Below are positions 46,639 to 58,389 of a DNA stretch of 64,000 nucleotides, one piece after another (the first letter of the stretch is position 1; every line of letters starts with the position of its first letter). The stretch is taken from positions 11,098,001 through 11,162,000 of the forward strand of contig JAJQJQ010000002.1 in the NCBI GenBank assembly GCA_028622995.1. The letters are read 5' to 3'. The position numbers and the translations under genes were made by a program. The notes under the pieces are model-generated. The model had not been told where the DNA came from. It made no database searches and saw only the letters and a program-made list of their open reading frames with translations. This DNA is from Panagrolaimus kolymaensis. Lineage: Eukaryota > Nematoda > Chromadorea > Rhabditida > Panagrolaimidae.

Positions 46639-48749
46639 CGTTTGTTAGTAGTTGAAGAACAAGTTAGAGTCAACTGAAAAAATAAAGCAATGAGTATACA
46701 GAAAAAATGATTACAAAAACGCAAAAGAAGCTTGAAAGAATCACGAAAAGCATAAAGTTTGAGATTGAATGAAAGAGACTAAAGGAAAGGCAGCAAGCAA
46801 CTAAATGAGGTAATGGAAGCAAAGTACAAATGGGACGAAAAAAGTGGTTAGTCATAAACAAAAAATTAGAGATAGCTCAAGGAAGAAAAAAAGGGATGAA
46901 TGACGGCAAAACAAAAAATAACTTGAAGCAAGAATGGAAGCAGCAAAATGGCTGCGGATTCGGGCACTTTCCCATCCATTCTTTCGTTTCATGAGTCCAA
47001 ATAAAAAGTGGGAAGTTTGAAAAGTCAATCAACGAAGCTTTGAAGAAAATTGTAACAAACAAATGACTATCATTTTCATAGAATAAAAGCCATATGTAAA
47101 AATTTAATTCTAAACATTATAAATGTCTCTTTTTTTATAAGCAACAAAAAAAAGTAAGTTTCAAGTTTGTTGTTTCTTCGGCACCAAAAACAAACAAAAT
47201 AATGCCTTGAAATTGTTTCTTTTTTATTTAACTTTTTGGTATTTCTTTTCATTGTGATTGCATCAATTATAAAAGTTGATCAATATCCAAAATAAAAGTA
47301 AAAATAACTAATTTTTTTTACTCTGCTTTTATTTTTGCTTTTACTTTCTTAGAAATATGTATGTATGTATTTGTAAATAAAAATGTGATTAGTTCAATCT
47401 ACTTCAATTCATTTCGAGAAAGATGGATACAATGAAGGTATCCCTGATGACAGATTTTGTTTTATATGATTTGTTTCCACAAGTTTTTTTGCCACATAAA
47501 AAAGACAGTAAAGTGACTTTGGTTTTTTACTGGTTTACATAAAACTTTCTACTTGTTTTTTTTCTCGAACAAAAGGTTTAGTAGTGATCGAGAAAATTAT
47601 TGCTTTTGTTGGTTGTTTTCAGGCAGAGGAGATACATGAATAAACGCAGACACCACTAAACTTCATGGAATGTATTCTTTCTTTCATTCCCACTTGCACA
47701 TGTTGTTCGTTTAATTAGGCGAATCATCACATCATTCAATTATTAAACTATGTTTTTTAATTCGACAAAAAAAAAGTATGGACAAAACTACTAAAAATAA
47801 AACAAAGCAGTCATCAGCCAGGAATGTTTTTGTTCAAGTAAAATAAAACCATTGACTTTGAAACATTCTTTTTTTTTCTCTCAACTTTTTTTATTTCAAT
47901 GTCCAACATAAAAATTTATAAATTTTTTTCTCGACACGCAAAAAAATAAAAATAAAATAAAAGTCTTTCTAAAAAAAATTCTTTTTACGTTTCCTTTTTT
48001 TCTTCAATGAACGACCGATGTTTTTTTTATTTGAGCTTTCTTTTTTAAAAAAAATTTAATGTTTTGTTGATTTTTTTCCTTCCCTATCACATAGTTTGTT
48101 CGGTCAATCAACGATGTGATGATATTTCTTAACTTGTTGATTAATATATTCTATTATATTTTCATGTGATTATTCCCGCCTCTTTTTTTTCGATTCGATT
48201 TTTTTTAAAACCTGCGTGTTTTTTATATAGCAAAGTTGAATATATATTCATTCGGTTTAGCGACGACGACAACAAAAAAATTGTGTTTAATGCATGCTTT
48301 TCATTTTTCAGAGAGTCATCTTCTTCTTTCTCACTCTTCTAGTATATTTTTTTTTCTTTACCTTCCCTTCAACTACCTTTCAACTTTTCGTGTTGTTGGT
48401 TGGCTTTAAGTACGTACAATCGTTCAACTACTACCACCACCATCGAAGAAAGAACTAAGAAATAAAAAAAAGCTTACTAACTTTCTTACAAATTTTTTTT
48501 TGATTTGAACTTTTTTCAACAACAAAAAACATACACACAAACAACGGAGAGGAAACGCAACTACAACAACTAAAAAACCCGAGAATTGAAGAGACTTCGA
48601 ATAATCAACAAAAAGCTTTATATATCAAAGTTTTTTTTCTTCTTCTAATTTATTTATATATATTCTTTCAATTCAATATTCCGTGAAATTATCTTCCCAA
48701 TGAATATGTTATTATTACTAGGATTATTAGATTTTATGATTATTTGTAG
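46639..48749. other. Intergenic divergent promoter region
   Basis: Lies between the divergent Skp1-related gene (minus) and the ADP/ATP carrier (plus). No exons supported. Homopolymer-rich; the right 500 bp (about 48240-48560) carries C/T-rich and CGACGACGAC words typical of promoters in this window. An ATTTGTAG acceptor (48742-48749) immediately precedes the carrier's first Met. Confidence 0.45.
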
Positions 48750-51700
48750 ATGAAATATAGTGATACCCCAGCTGAATTTATTATATTACCCCCATCTTCT
48801 CCATCTTCATCATCTTCTGCAATAAGAGGAGGAGGAAGAATAAGGAAAAAGATGGCTTTTGTATGGCCTGACGCAGATGATGCAATAAAATTTGGTAAAG
48901 ATTTTGCTGTTGGTGGAGCTGCAGCTGTTATAGCTAAAACTATTGTAGCTCCTATTGAAAGGATTAAACTTATTTTACAGGTTTGTTGTTATTATTCTTT
49001 TATATATATTCTTTTAAGGAAGATTATTTATTTTGGAGAGATTGGCCATATTTTTTCGCTAATTTTCTAAACATCAAAAGTTGACGAAACTTAATCGTAT
49101 GCGTTTAAATCCAAAAAAATTTAAGCAACCTTAAAACATGGATGCTTTCCACAAACTTTTATCTTTTCTTAACCCAAAATAAAAATGTTTACATTCTTCC
49201 CGTGTATTTTTTCTTCATTGATTCATTTTCAATTAATTTATTTTTATAAATAATCGTTTTCAGCTCCAAGCAAGTCAATCCACGATATCCGCAGATAAAA
49301 GATATAAAGGAATGATCGATTGTCTTGTTCGAGTTCCAAAGGAACAAGGATTTTTATCTTTTTGGCGTGGAAATGGTACAAATATTATTCGAGCTTCTGC
49401 ACAGGTTTGTAATAACCTTTGTTTAATTATGAAAATTAGGAATCTTGAAACTTAATGGCCAAAATTTTGTTGTTTAAAACCTCTGTTTTTTTGCACGGAA
49501 ATTATTCAGACTTCAGACTTAGGGCTTTTCCAAATTTGCATATCTTTTATCGATGAACTTTTAACTACGTTTTTATCAACACAAAGTTCATCATATTCCA
49601 TTTTCAATGCAAAAACCATTGACGCAGCAAAATGGTAGAAATTTTCAATGATTTTTGAATTAAAAAAATCACAGACGCAACAACGAAAGGCTTTTCCATT
49701 TGCATCAAAGTTAAAAAATTTAGTGACCAACTTTGTTTTGTTTTGATTTGATTTTTTTTGGACTTGAGTAAATGAAAACAAGAAGAATAAAAATAAAAAT
49801 AAGATAGGATTGATCTTTGACAAAAGGTTAGTTAGTGTCTGTTATCCAAAAAAATTTCATCGATGCTGTTTTTGTTGTTGTTTTTTTTTATTCAGGTTCA
49901 TCAGAGGTGGTAGTAGTGTTTGTTACTAAAAATAAAATACACAAAGATCAAATGAAAAAAAAAAGGTTTTTGATACACGCAATTACATATTTTTTTGGAA
50001 CCAAATTTTTGAGCGACAAAAAAGAAGCAAAGATAAAAAAATAAGCAAAAGGATAATACTTTTAATTATTTGTGTTCGATGGAACGAATCCCAAAGGAAT
50101 TAATTCCTCCTTGTTTTTTTTTTGCAAGTATTTAATCAATGAAAAAAAAACTCCAATTTTTCTGCAAAAAAAAAAAAAGAAAGAAAAGAAATATGTTTAA
50201 AAACTTTAAAGCATTTTTTCTTTGTTATTCATTAAGCAAAAATCAGCCACAGCCAGCCACATTGTGATCTGATGATCTATGAACATATTTTTTTGCAAAG
50301 CTTTTGTTTACTTTATTTTTTTTGAATTTTGCAAAAAACAAATACATATGTTAAAATAAATGTGTTAATACATACATACCACTTTCTGTGGGTTATTGTA
50401 GCATTATTAAAATTTAATATGGAATGGACACGAGAAATTAATTATGTTATGTTAGTGATAACTTTTTTTAAAACACCTTTCATGTTTGGGGAAATTATCG
50501 GAATTGAGTGCTTTTTGCTGCTTCTTGCAACCAGGAAAAAATTTTGAAAACTTATATATTTGGCATCCTTGAACTTTTTAAACTACATATTTTAGGAATC
50601 CCTTGGAATGGGTTTTAAAGAATTTTTTAAACCATATTGTTTAACTGGAATAGATAGAAAGCATGAATATGGAAGATATTTGGCTGGAAATTTAATGGCT
50701 GGTGGATTATCTGGATGTGCAACATTTTGTTTTATATATCCATTAGATTTTACGAGAACCCGATTAGCAGTTGATATGGGACGAGGTTAGTTAACTAAGG
50801 TTGTCGTCGTCACTATAAATTCTTGCTTCAATACTACTTTGATGGGTTTTTTTTTTGAAGTGGAGTGTAGTAAAAGAATATACCAAAAAAAAGTTGCAAA
50901 AAAATATATCATTTTTTGATCTTTTAGTTTTCATTTTCATTTCGTTCTTTAATCAGAGTGATGCAATATTTTTAACAACTTACTTCAGAGTTTGAACTTT
51001 TGCACATTTTTTAATTGACAAACACTGATTTTGTTAAAATCTATTCAGCTACTTTCAAATTTAGTTTTAAGACTTCTAAAAACTTTGGACTTAGCAAACA
51101 ACAAAATATTATTGAATTTATATTTAGTTTTAGCTTCGATGCTTTTTTTCAGTTTTAAGTTCACTTTTATTAATTCCCTTAAAAAAAATTTTTTAGATAA
51201 AGCTTCAAGAGAATTTAAAGGTCTCTCAGATTGTATTTATAAAATCGCTAAATCTGATGGCATTTTTGGTTTATATCGCGGCTTTCTCCCATCTCTTCAA
51301 TATATCTTCCTTTATCGATCGGTGTATTATGGATTATTTGATACTATTAAAGGCGGAGTGGAAGAAACTGGAAGGGTGATAGGCTTTTTAGGGGCATTTT
51401 CTATTGGACAAGTATGCGTTTTGGAAATTTATTTCCTGACGTCACAAAATTAGTTATTTATAGGTGACAACATTTATCGCTGCAATGAGTTCATATCCAT
51501 TAGATACAGTTCGAAGACGATTGATGATGGAAGCAGGTCGAAAGGGTGCTATTCGATTAACAACATTTCAATGTACAAAAGTATGTTTGCCTTTACTTTT
51601 TTTTTGTTTTTTTGTTTTTAACCATAAAAGTAGGAAGGACAAAAAAAATTAAGAAAAAGAAAAAGAAATTAATCAATTGATTGTTATTTGATTGCAAAAA

Positions 51701-52008
51701 GAAAAAAAAAGTGGAGAAAAAATAAAATTCAAGGCAATCAACTTTTTTGTTTTGTTTTTGGAAGGACAAATAAAGAAAAAAATAATAATAGTTTTTTGTT
51801 TTGTTATTTTTCATTGTTTTTACATTTTATTTTTTTTGATTGCAGTGTTTTTCATTATTTTTCCTTATTAATTTTTTTTGTTTTTCAGCTTATTTATTAC
51901 AATGAAGGACCTAAAGCTTTCTTTCATGGAGCATGGGTAAATGCAATTAGAGGAGTTGGAGCAGCATTAATTCTTGCATTATATCATGAAGTTCAAAAAG
52001 TTCTGTAA
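48750..52008 (+). CDS. Mitochondrial ADP/ATP carrier, divergent
   Basis: Six exons: 48750-48980, 49264-49404, 50596-50785, 51197-51411, 51464-51580 and 51889-52008, in phase. Starting at [10 protein letters not shown] gives 337 aa; starting at the in-frame [10 protein letters not shown] (48852) gives 303, close to the 298-300 typical of the family, so the first 34 Ser/Pro/Arg-rich residues are a possible presequence-like extension. It exchanges ADP and ATP across the inner mitochondrial membrane. Three carrier signatures are present: PIERIK, PLDFTR and PLDTVR, with GxxRG-type GLYRGF and FWRGNG. The family hallmark RRRMMM appears as RRRLMM. The second helix start reads [16 protein letters not shown] where most carriers have RYFPTQALNFAFKD, so the Pro and neighbouring residues are replaced. 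This points to a divergent ANT paralogue, perhaps tissue-specific. Confidence 0.93.
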
Positions 52009-54223
52009 CATCTCAAATATGATTCAAGTAGTCAAAAATATTTTTAATGTTAAAAATTGATTATTTAATTAGTTTTAAAAAAAGTGTACTTAAATTAAAC
52101 AAACAAACAAAATAGCTGCTCCAATTTCCTTCTTTCCTGGTCTTTCTTTCATTTATAAAATTCAAAATTCAAATATTTTCAACAAACAAAAAAAGAAACA
52201 AAAGAAATTATTTGGCATTCTTTTTTGGTCGTCGCCATCGTCGTCGTGATTCATTATTATTCATTTTTATTCATTCGTTCTAACGTCAGAGAAGTGATCA
52301 ATTGGCTTTGATAAATATAGAGGGCTTTAAAACGTACTATTATTATTAGGTTTTTAGATTTTTATATTTTGTATTTTTTTGCCTGTATCCTTTTATTTTT
52401 TTTCTATGTAGCTTTACAACCACTTTTTTAAACAAATTTGTTATTATTAATATTCAGGTTAATTAATTTTTCTCGGTGCCATTAAATATTAAACTTTTTT
52501 TTTGCAGCTTAAAATTGCTTTTATAACTTTTTTAAATTATTGTATCATCTCTCTTATTTTTTTATGTTTTTGTTTTGTTATGCCCAAATATATTTTCAGT
52601 TAGCTGCAATTGACCATTTTTCTGCGGTGATCGCTTTACAATTTGTTTTTTATTATTAATTTTAGGTTTTTTTAATTAAAGAGTATATTGTTAAATATGT
52701 TTTCAAATGAAAAAAGTTTTAATATATAAATTTATAATAAATATTTTTAATGAATGCTTTTGGTTTTCCAAGTTTAAATTTCATTTTTTTGATTGAACAC
52801 TGATCTCTATTAGCAAACGAGATTTAATTTGCAACAGTAACCATACAATTTTTTTTTACAAAACTGTCGAATCGAATAAATTGTCTTTGATTTGTTTAAA
52901 TCTTTGCAACTGAAACTTGGAACACTGCTTTCTCAAAAATCTTCCAACATTTTTTTTTTTGAAAACAGCCTTGAATTTAGGTCACCTTGGAATTATATTT
53001 TTTAATTTGTATTTTTTACTTGCGCAAAGGCAACCCATGGGTATTCTTTCTTATTGACTAAAAAAATGGAAAAAAATATCAGTTTTCTTTACTTTTCTCA
53101 AGGTTAACAACGAAGGCAATGCATGCAAGTGTACTGCCACACCAAGGTTTTTTTGTTGTGGCTTTGATTGATTGACTTTTATTTTTGGGTTGCGTGAATG
53201 CAAGGAAGGATCGAGAAGGAATAATAAATAATATTATTTTCTTACCTTTTTTTCATGGCAAAACTTTTCTTCTTTTTTTTAAATTCTTTTTTCATTTTTT
53301 AAAAAGGGCAATAAATTTTGTTGATTTAAAAATTATTAGTAATTTTAAGAATGCCGGTAACGCTTTTGGATTTTTTTGTGGCAATACACACGATCGTTTT
53401 CCAGAATAATTTTCTCTTCTCCCCAACCTTTTTATTTTGCATTTAGTAAAAAAAAATTTGACACACGAATCACCCATTTCACGATAAATTTTTTTTGAAC
53501 GATTTTGTTCCGTTTTCCCATATATTTTTTTTTATGGAGCGAATTCATTTTTTTCTATCCGTTAAATTGTTTTTTATTTAGTTTCTCGAAAAAATCGATC
53601 GATAATGAATTTTTTTTTATTTCTCCTTCTTTCATCCTTTTTATTTGGTTCAATTTTGTGCAATTTTTTTTCTTCTCTAAAACAAAATATTTGAAAAATT
53701 AACTAACAACTGCTGATTGTAAAAATTTGATTCATCGTGGCTTATTCCAAGCACCAAAACTAAATAAAAATAAAGTTTTTATCAAACGAGCAACAAAAAA
53801 AAAAACTCTGTGAATAATTATTAGTGTTGTTTTTGTAGTCTATTTAATTGAAGGTCATAAAAAAATATTTTGAAGCAAGTGAGTTTCTTCTCTCCTTATC
53901 TTTTGTTTTTTTTTTTCACTATTCTATTTTTGGTTGCTTTTTGCATAGTTGGTTTTTAGTGCCAATGGATTCCTTGATTGTTGTCTGACTTAATTTTAGG
54001 ATAGAAAAAATCTTTTTTTCGATATTTCTCTTTTGTAAAATCGCCGTCTTTCAAAAAAATTAAAAATTAACATACTTTTTTTTAATTTTCGTTTTTTAAC
54101 TTTTTCGCTTCCGTCAAAATTTACATACTTTTCACTTTTCGCTTTGTTTTTATATTTTTTGACAACTAACTTCCTCCATTTTTTTTAGTGCTTCGTGTCA
54201 ACGCAAAAACCAACAACAACAAA
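52009..54223. other. Intergenic region
   Basis: No gene supported in 2.2 kb. Presumed 3'UTR of the carrier at left and ACBP promoter at right, where a long T/C-rich tract ends in TTTTTTAG (54181-54188), 35 bp before the ACBP start. Confidence 0.45.
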
Positions 54224-54679
54224 ATGCCATCTCTTGATGAACGTTTCAATGCTGCAGTATCGGTTATTCAAACCCTTCCAAAGGATGGTCCAGTTAATCC
54301 ATCAAACGATCAAAAATTGAAATTTTATTCTTTTTACAAGCAAGCCACCATTGGAGATATCAATACTGAACGTCCTGGAATGTTTTCATTTGTTGAGAAA
54401 GCTAAATGGTAAGCTTTTTATTTTTAAAATTTGCTTTTCGATAGATCTGTGTCTTGATTGGAATTTTTTATTGAATATTTATTTATCCTTTTTAGGGATG
54501 CATGGAAATCCAGAGAAGGAACAAGCCAAACTGAAGCCAAAGAGCAATATATCGAAGCTCTTCTTGCAATGTTCGATGAAATTGGAACTCAAATCAATGT
54601 CAATGAATGGGTTAGTGGTCCAGATCTTGATCCAACAATCAAATCAAATTTATCCATCCTTGGAAAAGTTTTCAATTAA
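54224..54679 (+). CDS. Acyl-CoA-binding protein, ACBP-3-like
   Basis: Two exons: 54224-54408 and 54496-54679, phase 2 junction inside a Trp codon, 122 aa. The start [12 protein letters not shown] is chosen because the ACBP fold begins there. It binds medium- and long-chain acyl-CoA esters in the cytosol and buffers them for lipid metabolism. Hallmarks are [24 protein letters not shown] and [12 protein letters not shown] with the conserved Lys, Tyr and Trp. Classical single-domain ACBP is about 86 aa; this has a C-terminal extension of about 30 residues ([20 protein letters not shown]), as in the longer worm ACBP type. The upstream TTTTTTAG is a good trans-splice or UTR-intron acceptor. Confidence 0.93.
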
Positions 54680-56664
54680 TTAATTCTTTTTTGTGTTGTT
54701 TGTTTTAAATCTATGCATTTATAATTTATTTATTTATGGAATAAATTAATTTATTGTATTTTTTTGCTTGGGTTTTTTATAATAATTTTTGTTTGTTTGG
54801 TTTTTAAAAGTAATATTTATTATATAAAAGTTTAAAAATAAACGTTTGAATTTCTCTTTAATCCTATGTTTTAATAAAAAAAAGTAAAAAAGCTGTTTTA
54901 TTATTTCCAAAAAAAATGAATGAAATGGTTTACACCAACAACGGCAGCTAAACTTTATAAAAAAAACATTGCTGAACAAATCGGCTTCTCTGCAATGATC
55001 GATTGTTTTTATGGGAAAACAAAAACACATTTCGCTAAAAAAAAGATACATATAAAAATTTGCTGGATTTTTTTTTATGAAAAGTAAGCTTCAAAATAAG
55101 TGAATGTTTTTTTTATCGCAGAAATACGTTTTTCTTTTTTGAATATTTTGGCTGGTATTTTTTCTTTTTTAAACATAATTTAAATGAAGATTTCCAAAAA
55201 ACCCTGAAACTTAACTATGCTGTTAAAATAAAATAAACTTTTTTCGTGGAAACAAGCCACCATCCGATTACATATTTTGTTATCTGAAATATATATATAA
55301 AGCATTCTAGCTATCATTTTAAAAAAATAAAAAAATACCGAGATTCTGTAGGATTCACGAACTAAAAAAATGATAATAAAAAGAAAAAAGTTTTACTGCA
55401 TAATTTCAATTAAAAAATTAGAAGCATTTTCTAAAATTATGGTTAAACAAAGTTCCAAATAATGTTCTTTTCAACACCTTTTATTGAATCATAAAAGCTT
55501 AAATAAAAAATTTTTATGTAATAAAATATATAGTTATTGCTGGAGGTTAGTTTCTTCAATGAATGTTGTGTTTTTTTCTTTTGTGCTGTTAGAAAAAAAA
55601 AAGTGGTCCGCTCACAGCAACAAAAAAAACCCTGAGATGTTTTAGTTCGAACTTTTTTGTAACAAAAGAGTCGCAATGTTTATTGATTTTTTGTACATTT
55701 TTTAATATTTTAGTTTTTAGTTTAATTTTTTTAAATTTTTTTTTGCTGATTACTTGTTTTTTTCTGAAAAATTTAAAGCTTTTCAAAAAAAAAGAAAGAA
55801 AAGATGATGTTTACCAAAAACAAAAAATGGTTGTCGTCAAGTTTATTGCAGAATTGGAAAAAGAGATTTCTACAATAATTTATTAAAAAATCTCTGGAAA
55901 AATAATGCAGCAATTTCTTGGTCAAGAATTTTACCCAACAAGCAAAATATAATTTAATGTTAAGCTATTATAAATTTTAGTCGCTTTAATTTAATTTCAA
56001 ACCAAAAAACCATTTTATCTCAAAATCGTGAGTCATAAGAACGCAATATCGCAAGCAGAAACTAACTAAAGCTTCTCTTTCTTTTTCCATTTTGAGGCCA
56101 CTTCACTTTCTTTCATGTATGTCAAAAAAAAAAGACTTTACTGTAATCAAATAAAACTGCCATTATATATATATAAAAAGAGGCTTTTATTTTTCGCCGA
56201 AAAAAAGAACATTTTTTTTTTGAAATGTCGTTTTAAATGAACCGATTGTTGAAAGGTTAAATTAAATTTTCTCAACTCAAAGTCGAGAATATAAAAAGAG
56301 AGACAAAAATGACATTTATTTTTTTTGTCTTCGTCGAAATTTCAAAGAAAAAGAAAGATAAAAACTTCAAAACTAAATTGAAAAAAGAAAGAAAAGAAGG
56401 CAAGCAAAACTTTGAAGCAGTTCTTCTTCGAGAAAAAAAAGTCAGTCAACAACAAAAATAAAAGTTTCAATAAAAATAAAAAAAGTTTAGTTTTAAATTT
56501 ACTAATCTAAAAAAACTTTTATTTTATTTTGTTTTGTTTATTTCCTGAATACTTTAAAATAAGTTTATTTTTATCCCAAAAAAAGTTATTTAAATTTTTC
56601 CAAAAAAGAATTAATTATTAAAACTTAAAATTTATTTCAAAAAGAAAAATATTTTTACTGTAAA
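54680..56664. other. Intergenic region
   Basis: No gene supported. AATAAA-like words near 54741 suit the ACBP 3' end. TATATATATAAAAAG (about 56164-56180) and GAATATAAAAAG (about 56287) are TATA-like candidates upstream of the next gene. Confidence 0.45.
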
Positions 56665-58343
56665 ATGGCGCCTGGATTGAAAACAGTTCGAATTGATATG
56701 GAACCAAATATTATTAATGAATCAAACATGACCATCAAAAAACTGGAAACCATTTTGGAGGATGAGAAAAAAGAAAATGATTCAACAATCAACAACGTCG
56801 ATAAAATATTTGATATTATTCCATCTAAAATTGAAGAACATAAAAGTTTATTAGCTAAAACTTTGTCAAATCCGTTGAGTGAAAATGGAGTTGGTGGCGG
56901 CGGTAAAAATGGCCGAAAAGAAGAAGCAGAAGATAGAATGGAATATAAACATGCGTTTTTATTTTGTTGTTGGAAACGGCCAATAATGGTAAAATACTTT
57001 TTAAATTATTTTTTCTTTGAAAACAAAAGTATTTTTTTATTTTTAGAAATCCGCTCAAACAGTATGTTATTTATCAGCTTTATCATTTTTTGGAAATTTT
57101 TTATCCCTCATTTTTGCTGGTTCTCAAACTTCATTGCATCTGGCATTTGAAATTTGTGTATTAATTATTGAATTATTTTGTTTATTATTGCTTTTTTATG
57201 CTTTGTCTCATGAAGCTGCAAGATGTATGAAACCATATTTACTTTTTGGGGTTAGTTTATTTTTTTTGCTTTCATTTTTAAATGTATGGTAAATAATGTT
57301 AAGATTTAAATAAATCTTAATTTATTTATTCCATTTTACATGCAATTATTTTATTTTAAAATCAAAGACAATTTTAATGGTTTTCATCCTCGTGTTGGAC
57401 TTAAAAAAACTATTTTTATTATTGGCGTGCGTTAAAGGATGATTTTCTAGAACAAAATAATTAATTTTAAAAATATGCATTGTTAAACAAAAATTAGCCA
57501 ATGGATTGTCTTATTAAAAAAAAGTTTAAAAAAGTTATAAACCAAAATATTCAAACAAAAAAACGCTGGAAAAAAAATATAATATTTTTTTGAATTTTTT
57601 CATCAAAAAAAAGAAAAAGAAATAGCGGCGGCTGCACTTTTTTGTGTTTGAATTATTTTTTTCTTTTGCAAACAAAAAATAGTCAGAATCAAAAGTTCCA
57701 CAAAAGAAAAAGAAACAACGCGGATGGAAGAGTTTATGATTCAACACACTTATTTTGTTTTAAAAAAACCTTTCACTTTTTGCATAAAGAAAAATAATTT
57801 GAGGAAACTTTGAATATGAGACACACATGTTTCATTTTTGATTATTTTGCATAATTCTCAAAACAAAATTTATGTATCAATTCTAAAAATTTTTGCTTTC
57901 GTTGCGAGAACAGTTTATTACTGTAAACTTTTTTTTTCCAGACGCTATGGAACATATTTTTAACCCTTCTTTGGTTATTCTGTTTGGCTGAACTTTTGAA
58001 AGGTTCATATTTTCCCATTCGTGTATCCACAGCCCTTTCTCAAGCTTTCCTTCCATCAAATCGATATCATTCACGCTATTCAAAAGCATATGAAACAAAA
58101 GAAAATTTAGTTACAACTTTATCAGTTTTTATTGGGCTTGGAGCAACAATATTAATAAATTTTTGGTTTCTGCATATAATAGTTTTGGCATATTTTAATT
58201 TGCAAAAGAAAAAATTAATTCAAAAACATGGAATTGGTGGATATTCAAATCATTCATATCCATGGTCCCCAACTGCAACCATTTCACCCAATAATTCTCC
58301 AATCTCTAAACAACTTCCAAATGGCCATACTGTGTTTTTGTAA
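56665..58343 (+). CDS. LAPTM-like four-transmembrane protein, paralogue 2
   Basis: Three exons: 56665-56988, 57047-57250 and 57942-58343, phase 0, 309 aa. A charged, disordered N-tail of about 95 residues leads to FLFCCWKRPIM, then four hydrophobic spans: VCYLSALSFFGNFLSLIFAG, FEICVLIIELFCLLLLFYAL, TLWNIFLTLLWLFCLAELL and TLSVFIGLGATILINFWFL. The C-tail has HSYPWSPT and ends GHTVFL. The FYALSHEAARCMKPYLLFG block matches FYGTYVEHAAFFQPFVVLS in the paralogue at 38602-39781, and both genes have a phase-0 intron right after it. The loop between spans 3 and 4 is longer here and contains Tyr/Arg/Ser. Likely endosomal or lysosomal membrane protein by family. The second intron is 691 bp. It ends 47 bp from the convergent truncated family copy 3. 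Confidence 0.82.
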
Positions 58344-58389
58344 TAATAAAATTTTTTGTTAATAAAATGTAATAAATTTTTTTTTGTGA

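Noticed and set aside
49506..49823. Open frame on the minus strand within intron 2 of the ADP/ATP carrier
   Set aside because: No conserved motif and lies in a long intron; nested gene not supported.
51593..51814. Minus-strand frame in intron 5 of the carrier
   Set aside because: Phe/Tyr/Lys homopolymer-driven frame.
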